A stretch of DNA of 34,140 bases from assembly GCA_035524595.1 (NCBI GenBank), contig DATKOP010000035.1:1-34140 (forward strand), given 5' to 3'. The notes beneath the pieces are model-generated. The model was not told the origin of the DNA. It worked only from the letters and a program-made list of their open reading frames with translations, and did no database searches. This document shows positions 1 to 7,444 of the stretch, piece by piece. A program made the position numbers and the translations under genes. How positions within the stretch are numbered: position 1 is the first letter of the stretch; each line of letters opens with the position of its first letter. The stretch comes from CAIKZZ01 sp035524595. Its GTDB lineage: Bacteria; Pseudomonadota; Gammaproteobacteria; Steroidobacterales; Steroidobacteraceae.

Positions 1-1
1 G

Positions 2-595
2 TTCAGCTCCCGGTCGCTGATGATCGCGGACCTGTCGAGCTTCTACGCGAAGTTCCCGACCGGCACGCAGGGCATCGGCAACCGGGTCTCGAGCGCAACG
101 CTCGACTTCAGGATCGCGAACACCCTGCCGCCCACGAACCCGGCCATGTTCCCGTGCAGCAGCTACATCGCCGGCGTCGGCAAGATCTTCGTCCTGAAGG
201 CCAATCCCGTGATCATGCAGGGGGCGAACCAGATCCCGGTCGATACGACGATTCACGCGGGTCTGGTGCAGGCGCAGCCGGCCGGGCAGCTGACCGGGCC
301 AGACGTGATCGCCGCGTTCCCTGCCGCCGGGGACGAAGCCGGCGACCTGACGCTGATCGGCGGCGCCGGCAGCTACAGCAACGCCGCGGTGGTGGTCTCC
401 GACACGGGACCCAACCTGCACGAGGTGAAGGTCGACGTCATGAAATGGGTGCGGGGCGCCGCGAACCTGAACATGCCGACGATCGGCTTCACGGTCGCAA
501 GCATCAACGAGACGACGATCAATCCCGCGACTCCGGTGCAGTTCGCATGCCAGGCCTTCCTCGAGCCGGTCACGCTCACGGTGCAGTTCAACTAG
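2..595 (+). CDS. C-terminal part of an unidentified protein, possibly DNRLRE-like beta domain (5' partial)
   Basis: The frame is open to the left edge, so the true start lies outside the window. About 197 codons are visible and end at TAG 593-595. I do not recognise the protein. It has no membrane segment and is rich in Gly, Ala, Val and Thr with alternating hydrophobic residues, suggesting a beta-sandwich. Near the visible start is a 'VSSATLDFRI' stretch, and about 50 residues before the end a 'VDVMKWVRGAANLN' stretch. These resemble the SATL strand and the D-V-x-x-W-V-x-G-x-x-N pattern of DNRLRE-type cell-surface domains. This is a resemblance noticed by eye, not a firm assignment. It stands alone on the plus strand. 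Confidence 0.45.
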   Translation, partial: FSSRSLMIADLSSFYAKFPTGTQGIGNRVSSATLDFRIANTLPPTNPAMFPCSSYIAGVGKIFVLKANPVIMQGANQIPVDTTIHAGLVQAQPAGQLTGPDVIAAFPAAGDEAGDLTLIGGAGSYSNAAVVVSDTGPNLHEVKVDVMKWVRGAANLNMPTIGFTVASINETTINPATPVQFACQAFLEPVTLTVQFN

Positions 596-723
596 CTGCC
601 CGAGCCGCCGGGTGCGCGGCGCGCACCCGGCGAGGTCCGCCGCCCGGTCGCGGGGCGGGGCCGGTGTATGCCGGTGCGGTCGGCACCGCGACGTCCGGCG
701 CCTCGTCCCGCATCAGCCGCGGC

Positions 724-864
724 TCACTTCTCGTGCCTTTCCAGGAATGCGATGAAGCGCCTGAAGAGCGCATAGAGAGACACCAGCGTTCCCAGCACGA
801 CGACGATCAGCACCAGGAACACGGCCAGAAAGGGCAGCAGGTCGATCCGCATGGCGCCCATCAT
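724..864 (-). CDS. Small single-pass membrane protein, unknown function
   Basis: About 46 residues if started at the ATG ending at 864, or 42 from the in-frame ATG ending at 852. It has a short N-terminus (MRIDLLP), one strong transmembrane stretch rich in Leu, Val and Ile (roughly residues 8-34) and a charged C-terminal tail (RRFIAFLERHEK). The likely topology is N-out with a basic C-terminus in the cytoplasm, judged from charge alone. No family is recognised. The long reading frame continues upstream, but that part is Arg-rich and looks like antisense translation, so I take only the hydrophobic end as the gene. No clear ribosome binding site precedes either ATG. Confidence 0.45.
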   Translation of the reverse strand: MMGAMRIDLLPFLAVFLVLIVVVLGTLVSLYALFRRFIAFLERHEK

Positions 865-1022
865 AGGAGCGTCGCGAATCCGGCGCGCGCCCGATCGCGC
901 GGCACGGCTTGCGTCGCCCGTGGCGCCGCGAGGCTCGCTGCGGCGCCGGTCTCGACGGCGAGCCGTCGGGCGCGGCCAGAATCGACGGGCCTGCCTCGCC
1001 GTCGGCGCGCAGTCGCGGGCGA

Positions 1023-1352
1023 CTAACTCCCGTGACCGGCCGAGCCGTCGGTCCGAGCGCGGTCGGGTGGCGCCGAGAAGGTCCACCCGGTGCTCGGCAG
1101 GACCGGGCTGGTCCGCGTTCCGGAGACGCTGCGGCCCGGCATCGCGCGCCGCGACGTGACGACCACGCTGAGCGCCGCCGGTGCGGCGCTGCGGCCGCCA
1201 TGGTCGGGAGTGCCGGCGTGCTGGTCCGGAATGGCCGCTTTGACCGACATCGAGTCGAGCGCTGCGCTTCCCGCCAGCAGTGCCGCGCCGATAATCATGG
1301 CCAGTGTCTGGATTTTCATGGTCGTGCTTGCCACACGTTTGGATCGGCGCAC
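1023..1352 (-). CDS. Small secreted protein with signal peptide, unknown function
   Basis: 109 residues from a GTG start ending at 1352, which has an AGGGA-like ribosome binding site about 5 bases upstream. An ATG ending at 1319 would give 98 residues without a clear site. The N-terminus has basic residues, then a hydrophobic core (LAMIIGAALLAGSAAL), consistent with a Sec signal peptide. The rest is polar, Ser/Pro/Arg-rich and low in complexity, with no recognised domain. The C-terminal third could be an artefact of high GC content, so the signal peptide is the main evidence that this is a gene. Confidence 0.4.
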   Translation of the reverse strand: MRRSKRVASTTMKIQTLAMIIGAALLAGSAALDSMSVKAAIPDQHAGTPDHGGRSAAPAALSVVVTSRRAMPGRSVSGTRTSPVLPSTGWTFSAPPDRARTDGSAGHGS

Positions 1353-1577
1353 GGTGTCCCTGTGCGCGGGCTCTCAGCACAGAACGTGCAATAGCTGTGC
1401 CCGCGCGGGCATCGGTCTTGAGCATCAGCGGCTTGCGGCTTTTGACAAACGCGTGCAGGGCGTTGCGTCAGCGCAAATCGTAAGAAAGACCGACGCCACG
1501 CCGGCCGCGGCGCGCGAGCGCCTTTGACTTAACGGTGGCCGCGCGCGCGGCGGCGCACGCGCCGCGCCGTGCCCGGG

Positions 1578-2267
1578 CTACGGCGCGCCAGGGAGCGAGG
1601 CGCGCGGCGGCAGCGGCACTTCCAGATAGCAGCCGAACTCGGTGACGAAATCGACCGCGACGCACGCGTGGACGCGCCCCTGCTTGTCGTCGAAGGTCGC
1701 CGCCGCCGCGAGCGGGAACACCGGCTGGTGCCAGACGCCCGGATCGATGTGGATGCCGAACGAGCCGTCGCAGTAGAACGCGACGAAGTCCTGCGGCTGC
1801 ACGTCGTCGCCGGGCCGCGCGAGCAGCGCGACGAACGCCGCGCCGTCGCGCGGCGAGAAGATCTGGCCGCCGTCCGGATGGTAGTTCGCCTCGTGGGTGT
1901 AGATGCGGCTCGTGTCGGCCGGCTCGCGGCTCGCCGATGCGGTCGCGGGGTCGCTGAACCAGCCGGTGACGTAGCGGCGCCGCACGGCGAGATTGACCGC
2001 GTGCTGCACCTCGCCCCGCCGCTCCATCACGAACGCGTCCTCGACGATGCCGCCCTCGTTGCCGGTGCCGGCGACGATCGGCCGCCGCCCCGGCTGCGGC
2101 CACGTCACGATCGTGACGCGACCGGCGGCGAAGTCGGGCACGATCGAGCCGTAGCCGCTGAGCGCCTCCGCGCTGGCAGCCCTGAGCGGCACGCGCTGCG
2201 CGCGCACCTCGCCGCGCGCCAGCGACGGCATGGCGTTGAGGTCGAGGGCGGCGAAGTTCGATAACAT
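1578..2267 (-). CDS. Ureidoglycolate lyase family protein (AllA-like cupin)
   Basis: 229 residues from the ATG ending at 2267. Ureidoglycolate lyase releases urea and glyoxylate from ureidoglycolate in allantoin breakdown. The signature is near the C-terminus: 'GIHIDPGVWHQPVFPL' at 171-186 matches the HxGVWHHPLF region of AllA. Residues 130-139 (HPDGGQIFSP) match the family's HPxGxQxFxP segment. An N-terminal 'ALSGYGSIVPDF' matches the family opening. It is longer than E. coli AllA (160 residues), with an insert around residues 50-125. No other allantoin genes are next to it, so the substrate is uncertain and only family membership is well supported. It is divergent from the HAD phosphatase across about 130 bases. 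Confidence 0.8.
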   Translation of the reverse strand: MLSNFAALDLNAMPSLARGEVRAQRVPLRAASAEALSGYGSIVPDFAAGRVTIVTWPQPGRRPIVAGTGNEGGIVEDAFVMERRGEVQHAVNLAVRRRYVTGWFSDPATASASREPADTSRIYTHEANYHPDGGQIFSPRDGAAFVALLARPGDDVQPQDFVAFYCDGSFGIHIDPGVWHQPVFPLAAAATFDDKQGRVHACVAVDFVTEFGCYLEVPLPPRASLPGAP

Positions 2268-2400
2268 GGCGGCGGTTCCGGGGGGGACGCGTGCATTTCA
2301 CTGTGCCGACTGCAGTCTGTAAAGCAGGGCCGGATGCCGCCGGCTGCCGGTCGCCGACCGGCGCCGGTGCCGGCTCCGCGCCGCCGGCGGGGCCGGTGAC

Positions 2401-3108
2401 ATGAGTCCGCCCGGGCCGGTGCGCGCCCTGCTGTTCGATCTCGACGGGACGCTGGTCGACACCGAAACGCATACCGACGAGGCGATCGGCGTCGTGGTCG
2501 CGCGCTACGGCGTGCACGGCTTCGCACTGCCGCCCGCCGAGACGCGTGGCCGGACCTGGGCGCACGTCGCGCAGGCCATCCGCGCGCAGGCCCCGATCGA
2601 TGCGCCGGCCGCCGCGCTCGCGGCCGAGCTGCTCGAGTACTGGGACGCGGCCACCGCGCGGGTGCGGCCGATCCCGGGGGCGCCGGAGGCACTGCGCGCG
2701 GCAGCGGAGCGCGGGCTGAAGCTCGCCGTCGTCTCCTCGAGCCCGCGCGCGGTGATCGCGCGGCTGCTCGGGCGGCTCGGTGTCGCCGGGCTGGTCGCGC
2801 CGGAGGCGCGCATCGGCGGCGACGATGTCCGTCGCGGCAAGCCGGACCCGGAGGGCTTCCTGCGGGCCGCGCGTGCGCTCGGCGTCGGGCCGCACGAGGC
2901 GCTGGTGTTCGAGGACAGCCGCGCGGGGCTCGAGGCGGCGCGCGCCGCCGGCATGCGCTCGATGTTCGTCACCTGCGTCGCGACCGACGTCGCCGAGCTC
3001 ACAGCGCTCGCAACCGCCTCGTTCACGGACTACCGTCGACTGCCGGCGTCGCTGTGGGACGAGCTTGCCGCTGGCGCCGTCGGGCTCGCCGGGCGCACGT
3101 TCACGTGA
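2401..3108 (+). CDS. HAD-superfamily hydrolase (beta-phosphoglucomutase / phosphatase-like)
   Basis: 235 residues, cytoplasmic. All HAD motifs are present: motif I DLDGT with nucleophile D13 and acid D15; motif II Ser in 'VVSSS' (111-114); motif III Lys K147 in 'GKPDPEGF'; motif IV acidic pair E171-D172 in 'FEDSRAGLEAA'. The alpha-helical cap between residues 20 and 90 marks subfamily I, the group of beta-phosphoglucomutase and phosphoglycolate or sugar-phosphate phosphatases. The stop codon overlaps the GTG start of the organophosphate transporter (GTGA, 3105-3108), so the two are translationally coupled. A phosphatase acting on an imported phosphoester is a reasonable inference, but the substrate cannot be told from sequence. 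Confidence 0.88.
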   Translation: MSPPGPVRALLFDLDGTLVDTETHTDEAIGVVVARYGVHGFALPPAETRGRTWAHVAQAIRAQAPIDAPAAALAAELLEYWDAATARVRPIPGAPEALRAAAERGLKLAVVSSSPRAVIARLLGRLGVAGLVAPEARIGGDDVRRGKPDPEGFLRAARALGVGPHEALVFEDSRAGLEAARAAGMRSMFVTCVATDVAELTALATASFTDYRRLPASLWDELAAGAVGLAGRTFT

Positions 3109-4382
3109 CCGCCACGCCGTCGCCGCTGCTGCGTCGGTACCGCGTCGAGCTGTTCACCGCCACCTGGCTGTCGTACTTCGGCTTCTACCTCGTCCGCAAG
3201 ACCTACGCGGTCGTGAAGCGGCCGCTGAAGGAGCAGTTCGGCCTCGACGACGTGCACGTCGCCTATCCGTGGACCGTCTACCTCGTCACCTACATGCTCG
3301 GCCAGTTCGTCGCCGCCTGGCTCGGCCGCCGCACCGAGAGCCGGCGCGTGCTGCTGTACGGCATGGTGATCGCCGCGGCCTGCAACATCGCGCTCGGCTG
3401 GCTGGTGCAGACGCACCACGCCAGCGCCTTCCTGTGGATGTGCGTGACGATGGGGATCCACGGCTTCGCCCAGGCCACCGGCTGGCCGCACAACGTCGGG
3501 CTGTTCGCGAACTGGACGCGTCGTTCCGAGCGCGGCACGTTCTTCAGCCTCTGGGGAACCTGCTATCAGTTCGGCGCGATCGCGGGCAAGGGGCTCGCGG
3601 CCTTCCTGCTCGGCTGGCTCGGGCTCGCGTGGTCGTTCATCGGCTCGAGCGTGCTGCTGCTCGTGATCACGGTGCTGTTCTCGCTCTGGGCGCGCGAGCG
3701 GCCGGAGGCCGTCGGCCTGTCGCTCGAGGACGATGCCGAGCCCGATGCGCCGGCAAAGGACCCCGGCGGCCGGGCGGCGCCCCCGGCGCCGCTGCCGGCC
3801 GGCTGGGTCGGATCGATCATCGCCATGGGGCTCATCTATTTCGGCCTCAAGTTCCTGCGCTACGCCCTCGACAGCTGGTCGGCGCTGATCCTCGGCGAGC
3901 AGTTCGGCCTGACGACGACCGCCGCCGGCTACTGGTCGGCCGCCTTCGACTGGATCGGGTTCCTCGGCGTGATCGCGGGCGGCGTCTGGTCCGACCGCAT
4001 CGCCGGCGCGCGCCGCACGCCGGTGATCTTCTGGATGGCCCTCGGCTGCCTCGGGTTCACGTTCCTGATGTGGTTCGTCGGTCTGTCGTCGGTGACGGTC
4101 TTCATCGCGCTGCTCGGCCTGATCGGCTTCACGGCCATGGGGCCGGACTCGCTGCTGTCGGGGGCATGCGCGATGGACGCCGGCAACCGGCGCCAGGCCG
4201 CGCTTGCGGCCGGCGTCATCAACGGCCTCGGCTCGATAGGACCGATCGTGCAGGAGCCGGCGATCGGCTGGCTGAAGCAGACCGCCGGCGTGCACGCGGT
4301 GCTGCTGCTGCTGGTCGCGGTCGTGTTCGTGACGACAGTCGGTACCGGGCTCCTGATGCGCTACGAGCACGGCCGTCTCTGA
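3105..4382 (+). CDS. MFS transporter, organophosphate:phosphate antiporter family (GlpT/UhpT/UhpC-like)
   Basis: 425 residues from GTG 3105, chosen because GTGA overlaps the phosphatase stop and the hydrophobic protein begins just after. It has the usual 12 membrane segments, with a central cytoplasmic loop around residues 200-232. The first membrane segment has 'FYLVRKTYAVVKRPL' with R31, and segment 7 has 'GLKFLRYALDSWS' with R252. These correspond to the two phosphate-binding arginines of E. coli GlpT (R45, R269), so phosphoester recognition should be intact. Family members exchange glycerol-3-phosphate, hexose-phosphate or similar compounds for phosphate across the inner membrane. UhpC-type sensors share this fold, but no two-component partner is nearby, so a transporter is preferred. 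The exact substrate is unknown. Confidence 0.88.
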   Translation: MTATPSPLLRRYRVELFTATWLSYFGFYLVRKTYAVVKRPLKEQFGLDDVHVAYPWTVYLVTYMLGQFVAAWLGRRTESRRVLLYGMVIAAACNIALGWLVQTHHASAFLWMCVTMGIHGFAQATGWPHNVGLFANWTRRSERGTFFSLWGTCYQFGAIAGKGLAAFLLGWLGLAWSFIGSSVLLLVITVLFSLWARERPEAVGLSLEDDAEPDAPAKDPGGRAAPPAPLPAGWVGSIIAMGLIYFGLKFLRYALDSWSALILGEQFGLTTTAAGYWSAAFDWIGFLGVIAGGVWSDRIAGARRTPVIFWMALGCLGFTFLMWFVGLSSVTVFIALLGLIGFTAMGPDSLLSGACAMDAGNRRQAALAAGVINGLGSIGPIVQEPAIGWLKQTAGVHAVLLLLVAVVFVTTVGTGLLMRYEHGRL

Positions 4383-4399
4383 CGGCGCGCCGCGCGCGC

Positions 4400-4414
4400 G
4401 GCGGGCATCCCGCC
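4400..4414. terminator. Possible bidirectional terminator hairpin
   Basis: Perfect 6-base-pair GC stem (GGCGGG/CCCGCC) with loop CAT, between the convergent ends of the transporter (4382) and the Pro/Ala-rich secreted protein (4456). No T-tract follows on either strand, so intrinsic termination is uncertain. Confidence 0.25.
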
Positions 4415-4455
4415 CGGGACTGCCCGCGACGAGGTCCGCGGCGCGCCGCCGGCGA

Positions 4456-4821
4456 TCAGCGCGGTGCCGGGGCCGGGGCCGGGGCGGGAGCGGGCGCCGG
4501 TATCTCGGGAGCGGGTTTCGCGGCGTGGCTGTGCGTGCCGTGCGTGGTCGGCGCCGATGCGTGCCTGGTCGCGGCCGGCGGGGCGTGCTTGGTCGCGGCC
4601 GACGCGCTGTGGGTCTTGCTGGGCCGGTGGCGCGACGGCTGCGCGCGTCCGACGATCGGCGCCTCGATCGGCGAGCCGTAGACGTGCGACGCCGAGGGCG
4701 GCCCCGGTGCGTACGAACTCGGCTGCGTGCGCGTCGTGGTCGGCGGCTTGTGGTCCGCGAGCGACGGCGCCGGCGCGCCGAGCAGCAGCGCGACGAGCGC
4801 GGTGAGCGGCAACTTCGTCAT
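4456..4821 (-). CDS. Secreted Pro/Ala/His-rich low-complexity protein
   Basis: 121 residues from the ATG ending at 4821, preceded by a clear GGAGGG ribosome binding site; longer in-frame starts lack this. Residues 1-22 form a signal peptide ending at 'SLA'. The mature part is disordered: rich in Pro, Ala, Thr, Ser and His (about nine His), strongly basic, and ending in a run of Pro-Ala dipeptides (PAPAPAPAPAPAPR). No domain is recognised. Such proteins are usually periplasmic or envelope-associated and could be spacers or weak metal or polymer binders, but that is only inference. The repeated C-terminus comes from a GGGGCC-type repeat on the plus strand. Confidence 0.6.
   Translation of the reverse strand: MTKLPLTALVALLLGAPAPSLADHKPPTTTRTQPSSYAPGPPSASHVYGSPIEAPIVGRAQPSRHRPSKTHSASAATKHAPPAATRHASAPTTHGTHSHAAKPAPEIPAPAPAPAPAPAPR
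4469..4494 (+). repeat. GGGGCC-type tandem repeat, potential G-quadruplex
   Basis: The plus strand has runs GGGG at 4469-4472, 4475-4478 and 4481-4484, then GGG at 4486-4488 and 4492-4494, separated by one to three bases. This matches the usual G-quadruplex pattern. It encodes the PAPA tail of the minus-strand secreted protein, so the G-rich strand is the template strand there. Confidence 0.5.
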
Positions 4822-4937
4822 CGGCGGGACCCTCCCAGGTGGAATCCTAGGCAATGTCGCCGCTGCGGGGGATGAAAATGCCCCCGATCGTGACGCGCCT
4901 CTCGGTTCGCGGCGCGGCGCCGCCGGCGGGGCCCGGC

Positions 4938-6137
4938 TCAGCGATCGGGCGCGGCCGGGGCGAGCTCGAGGAAGCCGATCTCCAGGAACCGCGTCGCGAG
5001 CGAGAGGCGCACGTCGTCGCCGACCGGGCCCGGGATGTCGCGCACCCGAAAGCGCGCCGTACGCGCGACGAACGCGACCGCCTCGAGTGCGCCGAGGTGG
5101 ATATAGATGTGTCCGCCCGGATAGCTGAAGTCGATCTTCTCGGCGTTCGCGGTCAGGTGGCAGAACGCCATGGGGCGCTGTGCGAGCAGCGTGTCGAGTC
5201 CGACGGCCGCCGCCGGCGGCGCGACCGGCAGCGGGCTCAGCATCGCGACCGCACGCGCCGAGCGGCGCTGCATCGCGGCGACCAGGAACCCGGGCGTCCT
5301 GCAGGCCGCGAGCAGCCGGGCGGCGCCGTCGAGCAGCGGCGCGCCGAGGCGTTCGAAGGACTGCCCCTGCAGCTGGAAGGCGAGCCGCGCGCCGACGGTC
5401 GTGCGCAGCGCGAGGTCGAGGTCGGAGAGGTGGTCAAGCGCCGCGGCGAGCGCCTCGCGCGCCGTCAGCGGCGTGAAGCCGATCGCGACGTGCAGCGACT
5501 CGGCGTCGGAGTCGACGCTGTGCAGCGTGCCGCGCGGCAGGTACAGGAGGTCGCCGGGCACGACGTCGATCGTCGCGCTGGGGCCGAGCTCGGGCGCATC
5601 GCCCGGGATGCCGCGCCAGGGGTTGTTGAGGGCCGACGGCCGGGTCGACAGGAACCAGCGCTTGCGGCCGCGCAGCTGCACCACGATCAGGTCGTGGTCG
5701 TCGTGGTGCACCGGGGCACGCATGCCGCCGCGGCTCCAGAACGCGGAGCAGCTGACCGGCTGGTGCAGCAGCACCTCGAGCGCGCGGGCGAGCAGGTCGA
5801 GCTCGGGCGACAGCGGGCGCAGCTCCGGGAAGCGCACCGAGTAGTTGCGGGCGTGGAACTCGTCGAGCCGGCGGCGGAACTCGGCGGCGTCGGTCACCGC
5901 CGCGAGCGTCGGCGGCGGTCCGGAGGGGTTCGCGGAGTGGAACGTCAGCCGGGGCGCGAGCTGAAACGCGCCGCCGAGCAGCGCATAGGGGTCCGGGCCG
6001 AGCAGGCCCGTGCGCACGGGCGAGCCGTCGCCGTCCAGCTTGCGAAACCCGCCGCTCAGCGTCTGGTCGAGGAAGGCGTCGGTCGTGAGCGGCGCGAGGA
6101 ACTGGTCCCAGATGCGCTGGGCGTCCTGCAGCAGCAT
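4938..6137 (-). CDS. JmjC/cupin_4 domain protein, ribosomal-oxygenase-like 2OG-Fe(II) oxygenase
   Basis: 399 residues from the ATG ending at 6137, with a GGAGA ribosome binding site. The central JmjC/cupin domain (about 60-225) has 'HHDDHDLIVVQLRGRKRW' from residue 144. The HxD iron ligands are probably H144 and D146, and the region aligns with the HYDD...QLEGRKRW segment of NO66/MINA53-type oxygenases. The second His is H206 in 'LLYLPRGTLHSV'. The rest (230-399) is a helical and winged-helix-like C-terminal part. Known relatives such as RoxA/YcfD and NO66 hydroxylate ribosomal proteins using 2-oxoglutarate and oxygen. The substrate here is not known. The gene stands alone and is divergent from the SPOR-like gene. 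Confidence 0.82.
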   Translation of the reverse strand: MLLQDAQRIWDQFLAPLTTDAFLDQTLSGGFRKLDGDGSPVRTGLLGPDPYALLGGAFQLAPRLTFHSANPSGPPPTLAAVTDAAEFRRRLDEFHARNYSVRFPELRPLSPELDLLARALEVLLHQPVSCSAFWSRGGMRAPVHHDDHDLIVVQLRGRKRWFLSTRPSALNNPWRGIPGDAPELGPSATIDVVPGDLLYLPRGTLHSVDSDAESLHVAIGFTPLTAREALAAALDHLSDLDLALRTTVGARLAFQLQGQSFERLGAPLLDGAARLLAACRTPGFLVAAMQRRSARAVAMLSPLPVAPPAAAVGLDTLLAQRPMAFCHLTANAEKIDFSYPGGHIYIHLGALEAVAFVARTARFRVRDIPGPVGDDVRLSLATRFLEIGFLELAPAAPDR

Positions 6138-6499
6138 GCAGTCTCTCCACGGGCCGCTGCGGCGGCGCGACGATTCAGTATGGCGTGGGGCACGGGTACC
6201 GGCAATGCGCGGCCCGCGCGGCGCACGGACCGCCGCCCGCCCGTGCCGTGGCCGGCCCCTTTTCGCAGCGTGATCAGCAGCTTGAAGCGCGCGGCCGGCG
6301 ACCCCGATGCGGGCCCGCGGCAACTGTCGCAGAATCAAGACGCCGACACGTATTGAGTGGCGGCGCGCGGCACTCGATAGTGCGGCCGCAGGGCACACAA
6401 GACGCCGCGATGCATGGCACGAACGCCGTGGCCGGCGACCGGCCGCGGGGCGGTGCAAGAACGCCGCCTGAACGGGCCTGTTCGGCAGGGGATGTGACG
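6138..6499. other. Intergenic region between two divergent genes
   Basis: This 362-base gap separates the starts of the JmjC oxygenase (minus) and the SPOR-like protein (plus). It holds the weak minus-strand promoter at 6177-6205. I see no convincing gene, repeat or structured RNA. The plus-strand frame of the SPOR-like gene is open back to 6185, but the codons there give Arg/Pro-rich text without a domain, so this is treated as non-coding. Confidence 0.5.
6177..6205 (-). promoter_or_regulatory. Possible sigma-70 promoter for the JmjC oxygenase gene
   Basis: On the minus strand there is TTGCCG (6205-6200), a 17-base spacer, then CATACT (6182-6177). Each box matches four of six consensus bases. 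The predicted transcript start would leave a leader of about 33 bases before the ATG ending at 6137. Confidence 0.3.
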
Positions 6500-7426
6500 A
6501 TGAGCAGTTCTTCGACCGACGCAGCGGCGCGAGGCGGCCTTCGCTACGTGCTGACGCTGTGCACCTCGAGCGTGCCGATGCCGGTCTCCCTCGTGCCGGG
6601 ACTCAGGCTCCCCGGGCTCTCGGTGTTCCGCTCGCGCACGGTCGAGGATGGTCGCGAGCGCTTCCGCCTGCACGCCGGGTATTTCGCGTCCCCGGTCGAG
6701 GCCGAGGCGGTGCTGGCCGCGATCCGGCCGCACTACCCGACGGCGCTGGTCGCGAGCGTCCCGGCCGCAGCCAGCGGCTCGCTCGACGACACGCTCAACA
6801 CCGCGTTCATGCTGGTGCGCGGCGCCGTCGCGCAGCTCGTCGAGGGTGAGCCCCCCGCGCCGCCATCGGCACCGCCGCCGGCGCCGGCCGCGCCCGCCGA
6901 AGGCGCGGCGCCGGCGACGACGCTGACCCCGACCGAGGTCGCGAGCGTGATGGCGCCGCAGCGCTACTCGGTGCAGCTCGACTGGTCGCTGAAGCCGATC
7001 CAGTCGGCCTCGATCCCGCGGCTCGGCATCTTCCGTGCCTACAGCCTGTACGCGGTCAGCGTGCTGCGGCAGGGGTCGCCCGAGTACGGCCTGCGACTCG
7101 GCTTCTTCAAGAACCTCGATGGCGCCCGCCAGGTCGCGGACTACGTGCGTCACGCCTACCCGCAGGCGAGCGTCGTCCCGGTCAGCTTTCGCGAATACAT
7201 GCGCGCCAGCGGCCTCAGCCGCTCGGACGTCGATGCCGCGCGCGTGCCGCGCTCGGCGCCGCCGCCAGCGGAGGGCCCGGCCGCCGCGCCGCACTCGCGC
7301 GACGAGCTCCTGAAGCGGCTCGGCGCGCACGAGCTCGACGTCGACCGCGGCGCGCGCGTGACGCTGACGGCCGAGGAGCGCGCCATGCTCGCCGACCGGC
7401 CGCAGCGCAACCTGCGCAACTGGTAG
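6500..7426 (+). CDS. Protein with two SPOR-like repeats, unknown role
   Basis: 308 residues from ATG 6500, with AGGGGA about 7 bases upstream. Two repeats of about 75 residues have SPOR-like composition. Repeat 1 (15-88) contains 'YVLTLCTS' and 'FRLHAGYFASPVEAEAVLAA'. Repeat 2 (155-229) contains 'YSVQLDWS' and 'YGLRLGFFKNLDGARQVADY'. In each, a strand is followed by the (L/R)xGxF...A pattern of SPOR folds. A Pro/Ala linker (115-140) joins them, and the C-terminus (266-308) is charged. There is no signal peptide or membrane segment, which is odd because SPOR domains normally bind denuded peptidoglycan in the periplasm. A cytoplasmic role, or a partner-binding version of the fold, should be considered. 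Confidence 0.65.
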   Translation: MSSSSTDAAARGGLRYVLTLCTSSVPMPVSLVPGLRLPGLSVFRSRTVEDGRERFRLHAGYFASPVEAEAVLAAIRPHYPTALVASVPAAASGSLDDTLNTAFMLVRGAVAQLVEGEPPAPPSAPPPAPAAPAEGAAPATTLTPTEVASVMAPQRYSVQLDWSLKPIQSASIPRLGIFRAYSLYAVSVLRQGSPEYGLRLGFFKNLDGARQVADYVRHAYPQASVVPVSFREYMRASGLSRSDVDAARVPRSAPPPAEGPAAAPHSRDELLKRLGAHELDVDRGARVTLTAEERAMLADRPQRNLRNW

Positions 7427-7444
7427 GCCGCGCCGGCCGCGCCC

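Noticed and set aside
1480..1507. GTAAGAAAG followed by CCGGCC on the plus strand, like the ECF boxes
   Set aside because: The spacing is one base longer, box 2 does not match CCGGTCT, and no plus-strand gene follows until 2401.
2780..4681. Long plus-strand frame of 633 codons across the phosphatase and transporter
   Set aside because: It is Arg/Ala/Pro-rich with no domain and overlaps two well-supported genes in another frame.
6185..6499. Longer N-terminus for the SPOR-like protein
   Set aside because: The added residues are Arg/Pro-rich without a signal peptide, and ATG 6500 has a good AGGGGA site.
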